NCBI GenBank assembly: GCA_030765065.1 | Contig: CM060987.1 | Span: forward strand, 72,736,557 to 72,800,556 | Length of the DNA: 64,000 nucleotides | Source of the DNA: Deroplatys truncata | Lineage: Eukaryota > Arthropoda > Insecta > Mantodea > Mantidae | Reading direction: 5' to 3' | Part shown: positions 1-11,675 of the stretch, piece after piece | Numbering within the stretch: the first letter of the stretch is position 1 | Layout: each line of letters starts with the position of its first letter | Program-made: the position numbers and the translations under genes | Notes under the pieces: generated by a model | What the model saw: only the letters and a program-made list of their open reading frames with translations | What the model was told of the DNA's origin: nothing | The model's database searches: none

Positions 1-975
1 GTCTGTGTGTGTGTGTGTCTGTGTGTGTGTCTGTGTGTGTGTGAACAGCATAACTCAAAAACGAACAATTGGATAAGCACCAAACTTGGTATTTAGGTTC
101 AGTATCTTCCAGAGATGCGACACGAAGGTTTTCAAGAAAATCCCCCCACCCCAGACTACCCTTTACATGGAAGATTTTTCGAAAATTTTAATTTTCTCAA
201 AAATGGCTCTAACGATTTTGATTAAAATATCATATGTTTAAGATATTTTTATGACAAATAAAATGTATATCTTGAATTTCCTGGGAATGTCTCCAAAAGT
301 ATTCTTCATTGTGAACGACTTTTGCATAACTGGTAAACCATAAGAGATAGACAAAATTTTTCTACACAAAAAATGTAGATCGCGTTAAAATACACAACTT
401 ATGTCATATACATTTCTTTTGTTGAGTGAACCGTTTTCGAGATATTGCTTGTTATTTCCTTAAATTTTACAATACTTATACTTTTTCTCAAATTCGTTAT
501 TCATTTTTTTTATGTTCTGGACATGCAAAGAGAATGGAATGCGCCACATAGCAACCACCGTTAAAATATTTGACTATCGCTTAAAAGCTACCATATTTCC
601 CTTGCATCTAAAAGAAAATTACCAATAAGATTGACATCTCGATATCTCGATTAACATGAAGCATATGGAGAATAAGCGTTTGTAAAATTAGATTGTACAA
701 GAGTAGAGAAAGTCATGTGAGTGTAACACATCAGATTTTTTTTATGTCCTAGACATGCAAAGAGAATGGAATGCGCCACATAGCAACCAGCGTTAAAATA
801 TTTGACTATCGCTTAAAAGCTACGATATTTCCCTTGCATCTACAAGAAAATTACCAATAAGATTGACATCTCGATATCTCGATTAACTTGAAGCATATGG
901 AGAATAGGCGTTTGTAAAATTAGATTGTACAAGAGTAGAGAAAGTCATGTGAGTGTAACACATCAGATTTTTTTT
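1..975 (-). repeat. RepA copy, reverse, cut by window edge
   Basis: RepA is a non-coding repeat of about 820-870 bp seen about a dozen times in this window. In forward orientation it begins near AAAAAATCTGATGTG, carries a CA-rich microsatellite near its far end and finishes at GTAGTAGAGAAAGTAAAAA. ACTTTCTCTACT near one end and AGTAGAGAAAGT near the other form subterminal inverted repeats, so a MITE-like DNA element is plausible, but no transposase or clear target duplication was seen. This copy runs in reverse, starts inside the GT tract at the window edge, and has its terminal 232 bp duplicated in tandem (about 521-752 and 753-975). Confidence 0.8.
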
Positions 976-1186
976 CATAGATGTGATTCGGCTATTAAAG
1001 TAGATTCAAATCAGGGCGAGTGCAATACTTTTAGACTTTGTTTCAATGCTAACATCAGAAGAATCATCTCACGTAGTTAATATGGTTGTTGTGTATTTTA
1101 ATGCTACAGGAAACTCGTTCTCAACAATCCCTCCGGGTGGATCACATTGAGCCATTCCATTCAATGATGATAACGGTATTAATGTA
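976..1186. other. Spacer between two head-to-head RepA copies
   Basis: This is AT-rich sequence separating the reverse copy on the left from the forward copy on the right. No ORF or repeat was recognised in it. Confidence 0.5.
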
Positions 1187-1998
1187 CTAGTAAAAAATCT
1201 GATGTGTTACTCACATGACTTTCTTGTACAAACTATTTTTACAAACTCTTATCTCCATCTATTTCATATTAAACGAGATAAACATTTGCAGAAACGATCT
1301 TTTGACATGCAAAGAGAATTAAATTTTACACATAGCGACTAGTTCTAAAAATATTTGACTATCGCTTAAGGCCTACTATGTTCCCTTAGTTTTGTAATTG
1401 CAAGGACAATATAGAAATACAGTAGCCTTTAAGCATAGACATATCTCTTAATAGCTGGTTACTAGTTGCAGCACCATTCTCTTTGCCAAAGATTAATATT
1501 CTTTGCATATCCAAGACAAAAAATGAAAAACTAATTCCCATTTGAGAAAATAAGTATTGAAAAATTTAAGGGAATAACAAGCAATATCTCGAAAATGGTT
1601 CACTCAACAAAAAAGAATGTGTATGACATAAATTATGTACTTTAATGCGATCAAAATTTTTTGTGTAGTAAAATTTTGTCCATCTCTTATGGTTTACCAG
1701 TTATGCAAAAGTCGTTCACAATGAAGAATGCTTTTGGAGACATTCCCAAAAAATTCAAGATATACATTTTATTTGTCATGAAAATATGTTAAACATATGA
1801 TATTTTAATCAAAACCGTTAGAGCCATTTTTGGGAAAATTAAAATTTTCGAAAAATGTTCCATGTAAAGGGTAATCTGGGATGGGGTATTTTCTTGAAAA
1901 CTTTCGTGTCGCATCTCTGGAAGATACTGAACCTAAATACCAAGTTTGGTGTTTATCTGACTGTTCGTTTCCGAGTTATGCTGTTCACAGACACACAG

Positions 1999-2030
<32 letters not shown>

Positions 2031-2158
2031 GGACATGTTTCCAAAATTGCTTTTTTTGTATTTAGGGGGTCTTAAAACATATATTTCCGGTAAAATCTCG
2101 GTATCGAATTTTTGGGTGAAATGCAATACTTCCCTACATACTATACGTAGTACAGAAA
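1187..2158 (+). repeat. RepA copy, forward, rearranged inside
   Basis: The copy starts at TAAAAAATCTGATGTG and ends at CAGAAAGTAAAAA. A piece near 1305-1395 matches the family in the opposite direction (GACATGCAAAGAGAAT and following), so this copy contains an internal inversion or an insertion of another RepA piece. The 164-residue frame across 1855-2349 is a by-product of the repeat: its sequence recurs with frameshifts in other copies and its His/Thr run is translated CA repeat. Confidence 0.8.
1989..2032. repeat. CA microsatellite inside RepA
   Basis: An ACAGACACACAGAC start leads into an uninterrupted CA run ending at ACGCACGG. It sits at the same place as the CA/GT tracts of the other RepA copies. 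Confidence 0.9.
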
Positions 2159-3677
2159 GTAAAAACTACTGCATTAGGTTATATGCACGGACATTAAATG
2201 AATCAGTTTTGGTATTTCTTTGCAATCTTCTCCAATGCGTTTACATTCTTACCATTTACCTATGGTTGATAGATGTTTTGTATTTTCAATACGAGGATTT
2301 CACAGAAAATACACGTTTTGAGGTCACACGTGTGTGTGTGTGTAAATAGAATAACTTCAGTGTGGTAATTAGTGGAAAAAAGAAAACCAATCTGAGAATG
2401 CATTTCAGCAGGGCGATTTCAAGCACGTCAAAAACACTTATTTTGCAGCACTAAAGCGAATAGCTGAATGGCTTGAGATGTATGTCTCAAGAGCAGGAGA
2501 TCTAGCGTTTGCATACTAATTACACTTTTATGTTTTTAAAGTACAGGAGAATGTAATGCACATATGTTTTAAAATGCATCCTTTTTTGTGTACTCTCAAA
2601 TTTTATTTAGGTTTTCACTCTAATAATTCACTTAATTCTATTTGAAATAAAAGATTCATAAAATATACTGTAGGCCTATGTGACTTCGTAATGTTAGTTA
2701 AAATATCTCAGAAGTTGTTGTGAAATAAACTGCAATGACCAGAGTTAGAGGAAGAGAGCGGAAATGTAGATCAAATATATCTTAAGTTGAATTAAATTTA
2801 CAGGGAAAGAAAATGTTTTAAATGTTAGATGTATTGTATCCTTATACATTTTAAATACAAAAAAGTAGCTTCTGTTTTTAGAGAAACAAAAGATGATTTG
2901 TCCGTTAGACTTCAAACCTTCCGATTCATACTTCAAAAGAGTGGATTTTTCTACCACAACTCATACTCGGTTCTGACATTTCAGATTACTTTGTTTGTGC
3001 ATTGGTATATCTCTTTGAAATATTTTTTATCATAATGTAACGTCTCGGGTGCTAACGGGTTGTGCATCTCAGGAGAGCACACCGATCTAGGGGGGGCGTG
3101 TGTTGCGGTGGCAAAGAAAACTCCAGGTAACGCTCTGTCCAAGCCTTGAACCCTTTTGTTCTATCCTTAAGATCTAGGCCCAGTCGATAAAAGTACCTCA
3201 GCTTTTTACATAACTGGCTGATGGTGACGCTGTTCCTTATACACACATTATAAAAACGAAAGCGCGCAGACTTCCATATTGGGTTTTGAGGTGGTGTCCC
3301 CTATGATTTGAACTCGATCACTTAAATATCCCACTTAAATATCACGTTAATCTAGATTCATCACGTACCCTGATTTCAACATTTCGGCGAGTGTTGCCTC
3401 AGTGGGATACCTGGTGTTCGTTCCCGGTCCTGGAACTCTACAATATTTCAGTTTCTCTTCAGTATAAATGCAGAAATGTTCCGCATGGAAAAGTGTATCA
3501 CACATCTTGTTAGCGTGCGAACCAAGGCGACTGTCTTAAGGGCATATTCTGTCTGAAATATTTCATTATACCTGCCTGCGTTTCACTTACACTATCAAGC
3601 AGCTTGCCTGCCGGCCCAAATTTATTTAGAAACGTTCAGATCCTTTTACTTCATAAATTTCTGTCAGACTTTGGGAC
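2159..3677. other. Unassigned AT-rich sequence
   Basis: Only short open frames occur here and none resembles a known family. A somewhat GC-richer stretch at about 3045-3250 does not match anything I recognise. Confidence 0.5.
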
Positions 3678-3687
3678 ATACATCTGT

Positions 3688-3953
3688 AAATTAAAACTAA
3701 ATTGACTTTTATTTATGGACGCTCTTTAACTGCTGTGGTCCTTAGCGTCCCATTCTTTACTGGACGTGAAAGACCGGTAATTTTGCTCAGCGGCCTCTTT
3801 ATCAGGCTTGAGGTTATTTCACGTGCCGTAAATCTATGACACGGGACCACCGGCTTTACTTCCCTTCCGAAGGAAGCCACGCTAAGGATTTTTACGTCCG
3901 AAAAAATTCATCGCCCTTCGCCTTTTGAACCCACGTCCTCGAGAACTGGAATT
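3688..3953 (-). repeat. SINE-A, tRNA-derived, reverse copy
   Basis: SINE-A is a family of about 250-300 bp with a tRNA-like head (B box GGGTTCAAACCC in good copies) and a conserved body ending in CATAAATAAAACTCAATTT. Seven copies occur in the window. This one is reversed: the tail lies on the left and the degraded B box near 3925. It is bounded by a perfect 10-bp direct repeat, ATACATCTGT, at 3678-3687 and 3954-3963. That is a target-site duplication of the kind made by LINE-driven retroposition. Confidence 0.88.
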
Positions 3954-3963
3954 ATACATCTGT

Positions 3964-5534
3964 GAAACTATCCCCAAAGTTGTGAAAAATTGAAATTCAT
4001 AATAAAGTAATATGAATTCTATAACTTTAAGGTGGCTGCCTATTAATAGTTGTGCCCAACTTTAAACCTTGTTTTATTGCAAACTTTTTTTCAACATTTT
4101 TCATACTCAATGTGCTCTACACATGCGATTGTTTAGAATTTCGTTCAACATTTTTATACTACCTCTCAAGGAAGGCAGTAATGAAAATGACCATACACTT
4201 TTTAAAAGTAGAGAATTTTGGAGAATACAAAAAGTAACAATTTTTCGACAATAATTAAAAGTCAACATAAAATATGATGTAATAGACCCTTTTGTAAGCT
4301 ACATTTACTGCAATCGTGAATTCTTATGTGAACATTTTTAAAAAAACATCTTTTAGAGCATTTTATCAGAGCAATGAATTTACACAATCAAATATTAATA
4401 TTTAAATAGCCATTAATTTTTGAGCATGGCGAAACAACAAAATAGCTTACATACTGTGAATTTTCCAAATTTCACAGATGCATTAGCTTAGCCTCCAGAA
4501 TTTTAACGTTGTTGTGGCAACAAAGAGGTTTGGAATAATATCCAATGGTTAAAATATACCAGAAGGAACAAATATTGTAATTAAATTGTTTATAATTAAT
4601 CAGGTCTCTCTACCGGTCCATTCTTTAATCGTTAGGAACAAGCGGTTTGTAGATCCCTGCCGTTGGAGTGTAATTGGATTGTGCTATGTTTTACCGACAT
4701 CAACGGCTCGTTGTTACGTGTTTACTGTAACCGCAGACAAATCAATGCCGTTAGATAACGAACCGCCGTTTGGCAACACACGATTTCTGCAAAATTATTT
4801 TATCTTAGTAGTTAACCGAAAACAAAATAAACCAGCAACGCTCTTTTGGTCTATGGTCAGGTTTAAAGCGACATGAAGTATGCTTTTATGGTCGCATTGT
4901 TTTGGAAATCCATGTTTTGTGGCTTATATCCATGCTAGAACATAAAAGCATACCAGAGCTAGTCAAGTTTGCAACTAAAAGGATAATGAAGTTGAAATTC
5001 TATATGAATAAATCTAATCGTTAGTTAAATTTTGTCATTATCTTTAAGAATCGTGAACAGTTATCAAAATTATATAAATTTACAAATAGAGAAGGAAAAT
5101 TGAATGGTGTCGCTGACAAATGCAGCAATCATGATTTCCACAATATTTTCTTGCAACATCTTCTTGCTTAAATATTTTCGAACCAATAGCTTGATTTTAT
5201 TTCTAAAAATGCTTTGCCCTTTCTAAGTGAGCGAAAAAATAAGTAATGACTCCTTTACTGCGCTCCATTATAATACACTTTATTTTTAAAAGTGAAGCGA
5301 TGCACCTTCGTTTTCCATTCTTACTGTACAAATTTAGATATCAGTTTTTATAAAAGAAGTACGGCATTGATAGTATATTAATTATAATTAAAAAGTCACC
5401 TTTTTGTTTTGAAAAATGCTGTATTTCGAAAATATTTTGTTATTAACGTCCATATTCTGTAATAATTTCTCCTAAAAGCTATTTAATTACCATATTCGTG
5501 TTTATTAGACTACTTTTAATATCTCTGTTACATA
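3964..5534. other. Unassigned AT-rich sequence
   Basis: A 96-codon frame at 4586-4876 (+) is the longest here. It has no recognisable domain, signal peptide or repeat and is probably chance. Nothing else was identified. Confidence 0.5.
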
Positions 5535-5600
5535 CTCACATTTTGAAGTCCTCTGAATCCAAGAAAAGCTTTTGAGAAAAACTTTCATGCGCGCCTCTAT

Positions 5601-5634
<34 letters not shown>

Positions 5635-5900
5635 TTGTTGACTAGTTTTTAACACCAATTCTTACAATACGGTACTACAGGCTGCATATGCGTGAGAGAA
5701 AGAGACAGCAGTATAATTCAACGATAAGCTGGTTAATTATAAAACATTGATTATCGTAATCGGGATTATTATGAAATTTCTCCCATCCCAAACTATCACA
5801 TGCATAGAAAATTTCGTTATTTTTTACTTTCTTAAAAGCGGCTCTAACAAGTTTCCTTAAAATATCATATCTTAGAGATACTGAGATGACAAATACACTC
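5535..5900 (-). repeat. Old diverged RepA fragment, reverse
   Basis: Blocks such as GAAGTCCTCTGAATCCAAG, CTCCCATCCCAAACTA and GCGGCTCTAACAAGTTT match RepA in order, but with many substitutions and gaps. It includes a clean GT microsatellite. Confidence 0.65.
5603..5632. repeat. GT microsatellite
   Basis: Fifteen GT units lie in a RepA fragment, at the position homologous to the CA/GT tract of other copies. Confidence 0.95.
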
Positions 5901-6248
5901 CTGTCTGTGAAGGAGTCTTGATAACTCATTCAAATTTGTTTTACATATCGATATACATAATTAATGAGGTTTCAGGCCAAAACATATGTATTCATCGGTA
6001 TTTTGTGAAACCTCCAAGAGCTGTAATTGGAGATGCTATACGTCGTGGCATTGAATCAAAGAAGCCTTGGATCTCTCCCTAAAATGGCCTGCGAGGCTGT
6101 TTGTATACGTGCCCACAGTTTGTTGCAGCTGGCTACTGGAGGATGCTGATGGGCTACTTCTTGTCCAATCATATCTCATACGTGTTCAATAGCCGCCATG
6201 TCTGGCGAACAGGCAGGTCATGGAAGAAGTAGTATGTCCTGTGCTTGA

Positions 6249-7076
6249 TAAAAGAGTAAGGCAATATTTTATATCATAACATGCTGTGAATGCCAAAGTG
6301 ATTGTAGTGTAAATTAATGCTATTGTATGTACAGGATTTTAGATGTTTGTTAGCCATAAGTATTGTTAGGAAATAAGTTTACACGGCCTCACTGAAACTG
6401 ACAATAGAAGTGGGTAACAATAAACCGAGGGGGTGAGTTGTTTATCACTAAGAAGAGACAAACAAATGACGTCAGAGTAGCGTGGCTTCTTTTTTAGAAA
6501 TGGAGGGAATATCTTCCCTAGAGCATATATGTTAGTAGTAGTGATTGGCTGACCAAAACAGACGCTAAAGTGGGCGCGATTTGGTAACCAATAGCAGCTC
6601 TATTATAATGTTTAGGCAATTCGAGGTGAAGGAGTACATATTCTCGAGCCATAAACAAGTTTCACACAGTTATGAAGAATCTCTCACGAGGTGAACGTCA
6701 CACAGTTCTGAAGAATCTCTCACGAGGTGCACGTCGCAGAATTAGTTACAAAAATGTAAAGTACGCAAAGTAATTGGTGCGTGACAACTGTAACGACTGT
6801 AGTTACATTCAGAAATATTAAAGTTCCAGTCAGGCGTGTATAAAGATTAAATATGTGAATTATTAATTAAGTGTGACGGCAATAAAAGTGTAGAAATTTT
6901 TTTTATCAGTGTTATCTTTTAGCAACAACTCCTTTCCGTTTACACTCCCTGCTTAGAGATACTTGCTCGACTGAGTTATAATAGCTAGCCGGAGGACAAT
7001 GAACCCAAATTTAAAATAATAAAACAAGAGGCGCTCAGTAAATAAGATAAACACGAGCATGAGAGCTGCGACAAGA
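6249..7076 (+). mobile_element. LTR-like 828-bp insertion in the Tc1 pseudogene
   Basis: The insert is flanked by a perfect 6-bp direct repeat, GCTTGA, at 6243-6248 and 7077-7082. A second copy lies reversed at 63096-64000. Shared blocks include GAGGGGGTGAG, CTAGAGTATATG-like sequence, GGCAATAAAAGTGTAGAA, TTATCAGTGTTATCTTT, CTCCTTTCCGTTTACAC and ATAGCTAGCCGGAGGACA. The second copy has TATAAAAAGGGCTCAGTCAG at the place where this one is degraded, followed in both by AATAAA. The order TATA then AATAAA, the short target duplication and the lack of coding sequence or terminal inverted repeats suggest a solo LTR. The ends are not the usual TG/CA, so the class is uncertain. Confidence 0.7.
6662..6733 (+). 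repeat. 36-bp tandem duplication in the LTR-like element
   Basis: Two adjacent units start TCACACAGTT and end ACG, and differ at two positions. They lie just downstream of where the second element copy has its TATA box. Confidence 0.92.
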
Positions 7077-7755
7077 GCTTGAACACACATGACATGTGGC
7101 CGGATATTCCTTTGTTGGAGTATAGCGTTGAAGGAAGGGACTTGTGTCTGTGTAACTTCCTCGATGTCGCGATTGCCGTTGTTTACCCTTAATACGTAGC
7201 AGCCGAGATCATGAACGATGTCCAATGGCGACTCAACACCGTGCCTGGTCTCTTGCCACTATGATATTGGACAATGCTCCACCGCTCATCACGATATCGT
7301 CTACTGCGTATATGGCCATCATTGTAGCCCAATCTGAAACGGCCATCATTGTAGCCCAGTAACTACGTGTTGCCAATGCACGCCAGTGCTTGTGTTCACG
7401 AGCCCTTTGCAGCTTGAGACATCGACGCTTCAGGGTCAAGGAAATCCGCCCCTAAGGAATACATTAAAACCAGTCCTCTGCTAAGCAGAAGTCGTCGAAC
7501 AGTGGAAGTACACAATGTCGCACCTGTTACAATGCTCGACCATTGTGCTGGCACTTGTGATGAAGCTAACTTCACTGCCTTACGAACCAGATGTCCGTCA
7601 TTCCGTGGTGTCGCCACAGATCTTGATTCACTGCCGGATTTTCTTCGGTCCACTGCTTCCACCCTCGCATCACTGTAGTGACATGTCCCAATGAGCAGCA
7701 ATATCGCGATACAAACATCCACCTTCAGGCAGGCAAATCATTCGTCCCCATTCTA

Positions 7756-8150
7756 ACTTCGTTTATTTATACACGACTCGCGGTTTCGGAGGGTGATGGC
7801 TTTTGCAGTCTGAAATTGTTTGGCAGGATGTATAGCGTTGTATGAAGCGGTCTGTTGATTGGTTTTATTCTGTGTAGTTATCATACTGTATATTACAGTA
7901 TACTGCGTTAAACGTTTGCTCGATTGGAGTCGCATATGGACTGTCAGCTTGAATTTATGCAGACATTGCATGGTGTCACTGTAGTTAGAATAATTTAAAC
8001 AGCATCCATATTGGACTAAAATAAACAGACGGTTAAGAGTTTTGAAGAAACATTAGTCGAGGTAGCAGCTGTTGCGAAAACAAGAACAAATAAAATCGCT
8101 GTTTCACATTATAACGTGTTTTTTATGACAGAATAATTGAGCGGCCTGTT
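7756..8150. other. Unassigned sequence
   Basis: It probably includes the outer end of the Tc1-like element, but no terminal inverted repeat could be fixed. A small perfect palindrome, ATACTGT/ACAGTAT, lies near 7880-7900. Confidence 0.45.
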
Positions 8151-8365
8151 CGCTCTCCGGATATAAATTCATATAAGTGGTATTCGTGGGGAATGCTTAA
8201 AGATGAGGTTTATGCAACAAATCCCTGTACGTTCAAAGAAGATATTTGGGTACATTTATAAAACTTTCAACCTCAGAAATTCATAGTGTGTTCAAGAAAG
8301 TGCTCAACAGGTGCTACGTTTATGCAGATATGGCCCGGCATCATTTTGAATATTTCTAAAATTAA
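8151..8365 (+). pseudogene. IS630/Tc1-type transposase, C-terminal fragment
   Basis: The frame starting RPVRSPDINSYKW and running through GMLKDEVYATNP resembles the RSPDLNPLDFFLWG...LK.VYAT block around the last catalytic residue of insect IS630/Tc1-type transposases. After a stop and a frameshift, RHHFEYF matches the usual C-terminus. The rest of the gene is missing. The assignment rests on this one block. Confidence 0.6.
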
Positions 8366-9639
8366 AAGATGTTCGTAACATCTCCATATTGTTTGGCATC
8401 GATAACTTCTAGGGGAGAAACAATGGGCGATCCGTAGTTACTGCAATATCGTGGGAGCGGCGAGCTGGGAGCTGCGTCATTCAAGAGAAACCCGGTAGCT
8501 GTGTGACATCTGTTTCGAAATTCTTGCTAAGCAAATCACACTCGTACTGCAGTTTGAAACCTTATATGTCACTATTCGTTATAGTACTGTCATAGAACAT
8601 TTTAACTGAGTTGCGTTTTGGACTTGGGGGGGCGCAGCATGTCATTCATTTGGGATAAATAACGCTGAACTCTGCTTGAATTTGTTGCCTGCTGGTTCTT
8701 TTGGATCCTTGCGATATTATAATATACGGACCTCCTGCTATGTGCTTACAGCCTTCTCACCGGTTAATATAAGGGGTACCTCGATAACATATAAGAGCGT
8801 GGAGTGCCATATTGCGATCATATAAATTGGCTCTCACTCCCGCCGAGGAAGACGCACTAAAGGAATTGGTTCTTGGTGGAGCGCGGTAAAGCACCAAGTT
8901 ATTGCTCATTATAGCTTTCAGACACAAGTTACGTTTGAAGTACAAGGAAGGCATCTATAGTTTCTCTTCCTATTGTACCAAACTAAGTAATATTTGGAAT
9001 GGTATTCAATTACATACCACAGAATAATCACAGTGCAATGTGCAGGGTTACATGTCCTTTTCTTTGTTCAGTGAAACTGAGGTGAGTTTAAGTGTCAGTT
9101 TTATACATTTGTTCTAGTCGTATTATTTCTATTTTAGAAACATTGATTAAAAATGGTACTGCATATGGCATTTTGAACCTCGGATTCTGCACATCACAAA
9201 AAATTCCTATACTATTTGGAGTACATTTTACTTTAACGTTTAAGGAAAGTTTTGGTCCGCAAATTAGTACCACTGCTAAATATGGCAACATCGTGTACAG
9301 AAGCAATGTAATTTGAACGAGTTGTACAAGTATTTTATTGTTTTCTCGGGTTTTAGGTGTTCTTTCCACAGTTTTAATTTGCAAATACAGTATATATACA
9401 GTACTAAGCCGAAAAGTATATTCAGAAAACATTAAATACGGATAACAACATTACAGAACATATCCTATGAAAGTGTGCGTTGAGCAACAGTCCACAAGTA
9501 GCGATTTGTCTACTACATTCACGCCTTCTAGTAGCTCTAATAAAAATATCCGATATGTTACATTCACATAAATTTATGTACCCACTATTGCTTATTTTAT
9601 ATAGTTACCAAATATTCTTGCAAAACTTCTTTATCTCCT
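8366..9639. other. Unassigned AT-rich sequence
   Basis: A 114-codon reverse frame (9088-9432) and its forward overlap have no recognisable domain. Nothing else was identified. Confidence 0.5.
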
Positions 9640-9960
9640 TCATATTAATCAGATAAACATTTGCAGAACTAGTTTCATACACATTTTATTGTAGGTAAAA
9701 GACGGATACATAAACCGAAGCGATAGTAGGGAAGATACTCCACCATATTTCGATACCGAGATGTCACCGTAAATACGTGTTTAAGATCCCTGAATCCAAA
9801 GAGAGTTTTTTTTAAAAATCATTACTCAAAATTTTTGAAAAATATGGCTCTAACGATTTTGATTAAAATACCATATATTGAAGATATTTATGTGGAAAAT
9901 ATAATGTATTTATTGAATTTTCTGGAAATAGTCTTTGAAATCCTCTTCATTCGGTTGGAA
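9640..9960 (-). repeat. Old RepA fragment, reverse
   Basis: TTTCGATACCGAGATGTCACC, GATCCCTGAATCCAAAG and ATGGCTCTAACGATTTTGAT match the family in reverse order, with large deletions including the microsatellite. Confidence 0.65.
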
Positions 9961-10004
9961 TTTTGAATTCGGAAAAAATCAAAGATAAAATTTTATGTAT
10001 GGTG

Positions 10005-10350
10005 TAAATATCTTTAATATATGTTATTTTAATCAAAATCGTTAGAGGTATTGTCTAGAAAATCAAAGTTTACAAAAATGTTCCATGTAAACGGTATACG
10101 GAGATGGGCGGTTTTGTTGAAAATCTTCGTGTCGGATACTTGGAAGATACTGAGCTTAAATACCAAGTTTGGTACTTGTCCGGACTTTTCATTTTTGAGT
10201 TATGCTGTTCACACACACGCAGACATACACACGGCTATTTTTCCAAAAATACTTTATTTGGATTCAGGGGGCCTCAAAACATATATTTCCAGTGAAGTCT
10301 GGTGAAATTGAATTTTGGGGTGAAATACAATGTTTCCACACTTCTACTTC
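10005..10350 (+). repeat. RepA fragment, forward
   Basis: It runs from ATCAAAATCGTTAGAG through AAATGTTCCATGTAAACGG, ACCAAGTTTGGTACTTG and a decayed CA tract to CAGGGGGCCTCAAAACATAT. With the reverse piece on its left it forms another head-to-head pair. Confidence 0.75.
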
Positions 10351-11530
10351 AAGCTCAAGTAATACGCGATATCGAAATCTCATGTTGAGGTTAATGGAAT
10401 GATGCAAAGGAAGTATGGGAGTGGAAGTAACTCGTGGAACGAACTCTGGCGGAGTAGGGAGTATGTTCTGGTACTAAATCCGACGGAGTTGAAAGCAAGT
10501 GGCATGGAACGACGGAAGTGGCATGCACAACAATGATTACTCCGCACTATCAAGGATGGAAGCCATCTTTGAAACGACTCCGATGATCCATCACTGCTTC
10601 AATAAATTTTTAGCCTTTACGTCAGCTGTAGTAAATTTAAAGAGCCCTCTTAGACCAGTTACACTGACTGTGTTCTATTTTACGGAATTTAGCCAAAATA
10701 TCATTTAATGAGTGAGGTACAAACGGTGAGAATGAAACAGTAATATGCAAATGGAGAAGTACTGCATCATAAGAACAGAAATGTAATTTACAGCATGCAT
10801 TATTTTTTAAAATATCTCCCGAGGCAATGTCTTCCCATAAGGAGTTTTCTGCAAGCTTTGTTATTGTTATCAAGCAGTGACTTCCGCGTTACCATCCTTG
10901 TTGATTTATGGATGCATACTAAGTTTGCTTTCCTTGAGTCTTACAGTACGCCCATAAATTCCTAATTTCTTCATCCTGATTGTCGCTTTTAACTTGGCTC
11001 CACAGGTTAATATGTGGCAACGTCGCGCAGTTCCAGTAATGGCCAGAGCTCAGCCACTATCAAATTCTGTACCTGCTTCGTAGTTAGAACTTCGATGTGT
11101 GGTGGAGAGAAAAGATTAACATAGTTTTATATCGCTCGGTGAGAGAGGGGCTTATAGTCTGATCAGGAAGTTTGGGGTGAAGCAGAACTTAATTTGTCAC
11201 AAGTTTCGTTGCATGTCCATCCCCTTTACCTCTCCGTTATCGAAACTGTCCAATGCGGTGTAAGAGGGCAGCAACGCTGAATGGGAAGGTGACAGAAAGA
11301 TTTCATTTGCTGAATTAATTATTTTACGTTTTATATTAAATACTCTATCTCCAGTCTTCACTGTCGCACGTTATATTTCAATAGACTTCAGTTGATATAC
11401 CGCGTGAGTCTTCTCAACTTGCGGATTTGTAACTAGTCAAACCTGCATTTTAACGACGATGCGAAATGCAGGTGCTGACACCGCATTCACTAGCCCGCTG
11501 ACTAGGTCCAAGGTGATGCTCGTTGCTAAC
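10351..11530. other. Unassigned sequence
   Basis: A purine-rich stretch lies at about 10385-10560. No gene, repeat family or RNA was recognised. Confidence 0.45.
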
Positions 11531-11605
11531 GTGCTCTAATAGCGCAATGGTTAACATGCTGGAAAGTCATAATAAAGGTCCGAAGTTCAAATCACGCCTG
11601 ATAAC
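11531..11605 (+). repeat. tRNA-like sequence (SINE head)
   Basis: An A-box-like TAGCGCAATGGTTAACATGC and, about 50 bp on, a B-box-like AGTTCAAATCACGCC have tRNA spacing. The arms do not pair well, so it is more likely a SINE remnant than a working tRNA gene. Confidence 0.5.
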
Positions 11606-11675
11606 AAATGAGTTGTTCTATTTATTTCTGTTGTACAAAATCATGATTTATTTCCGAATGCACTAGAAGATCGAT

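Larger units (their letters stand above)
5955..7755 (-). pseudogene. Tc1-like transposase pseudogene, split by an insertion
   Basis: Reverse-strand pieces spell a Tc1-family DDE transposase, the enzyme that cuts and pastes its own element at TA sites. In order: an N-terminal helix-turn-helix part (GGCLYRDIAAHWDMS near 7730-7685, then TPRNDGHLVRKAV near 7600), AREHKHW and RWSIVQYHSGKRPGT (7400-7240), then ILQQRNIRPHV near 7100. After the insertion at 6249-7076 the frame resumes with PACSPDMAAIEHV and runs through ILGRDPR near 6080 to about 5955. Several frameshifts and stops make it dead. The usual FSDES motif is replaced by a 27-bp tandem duplication (7314-7331 and 7341-7358), and the second catalytic Asp (QDN) reads QRN. 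The Glu in IEHV is kept. Terminal inverted repeats were not located. Confidence 0.85.

Noticed and set aside
4586..4876. 96-codon frame as a host gene
   Set aside because: No domain, signal or splice evidence. The length is expected by chance.
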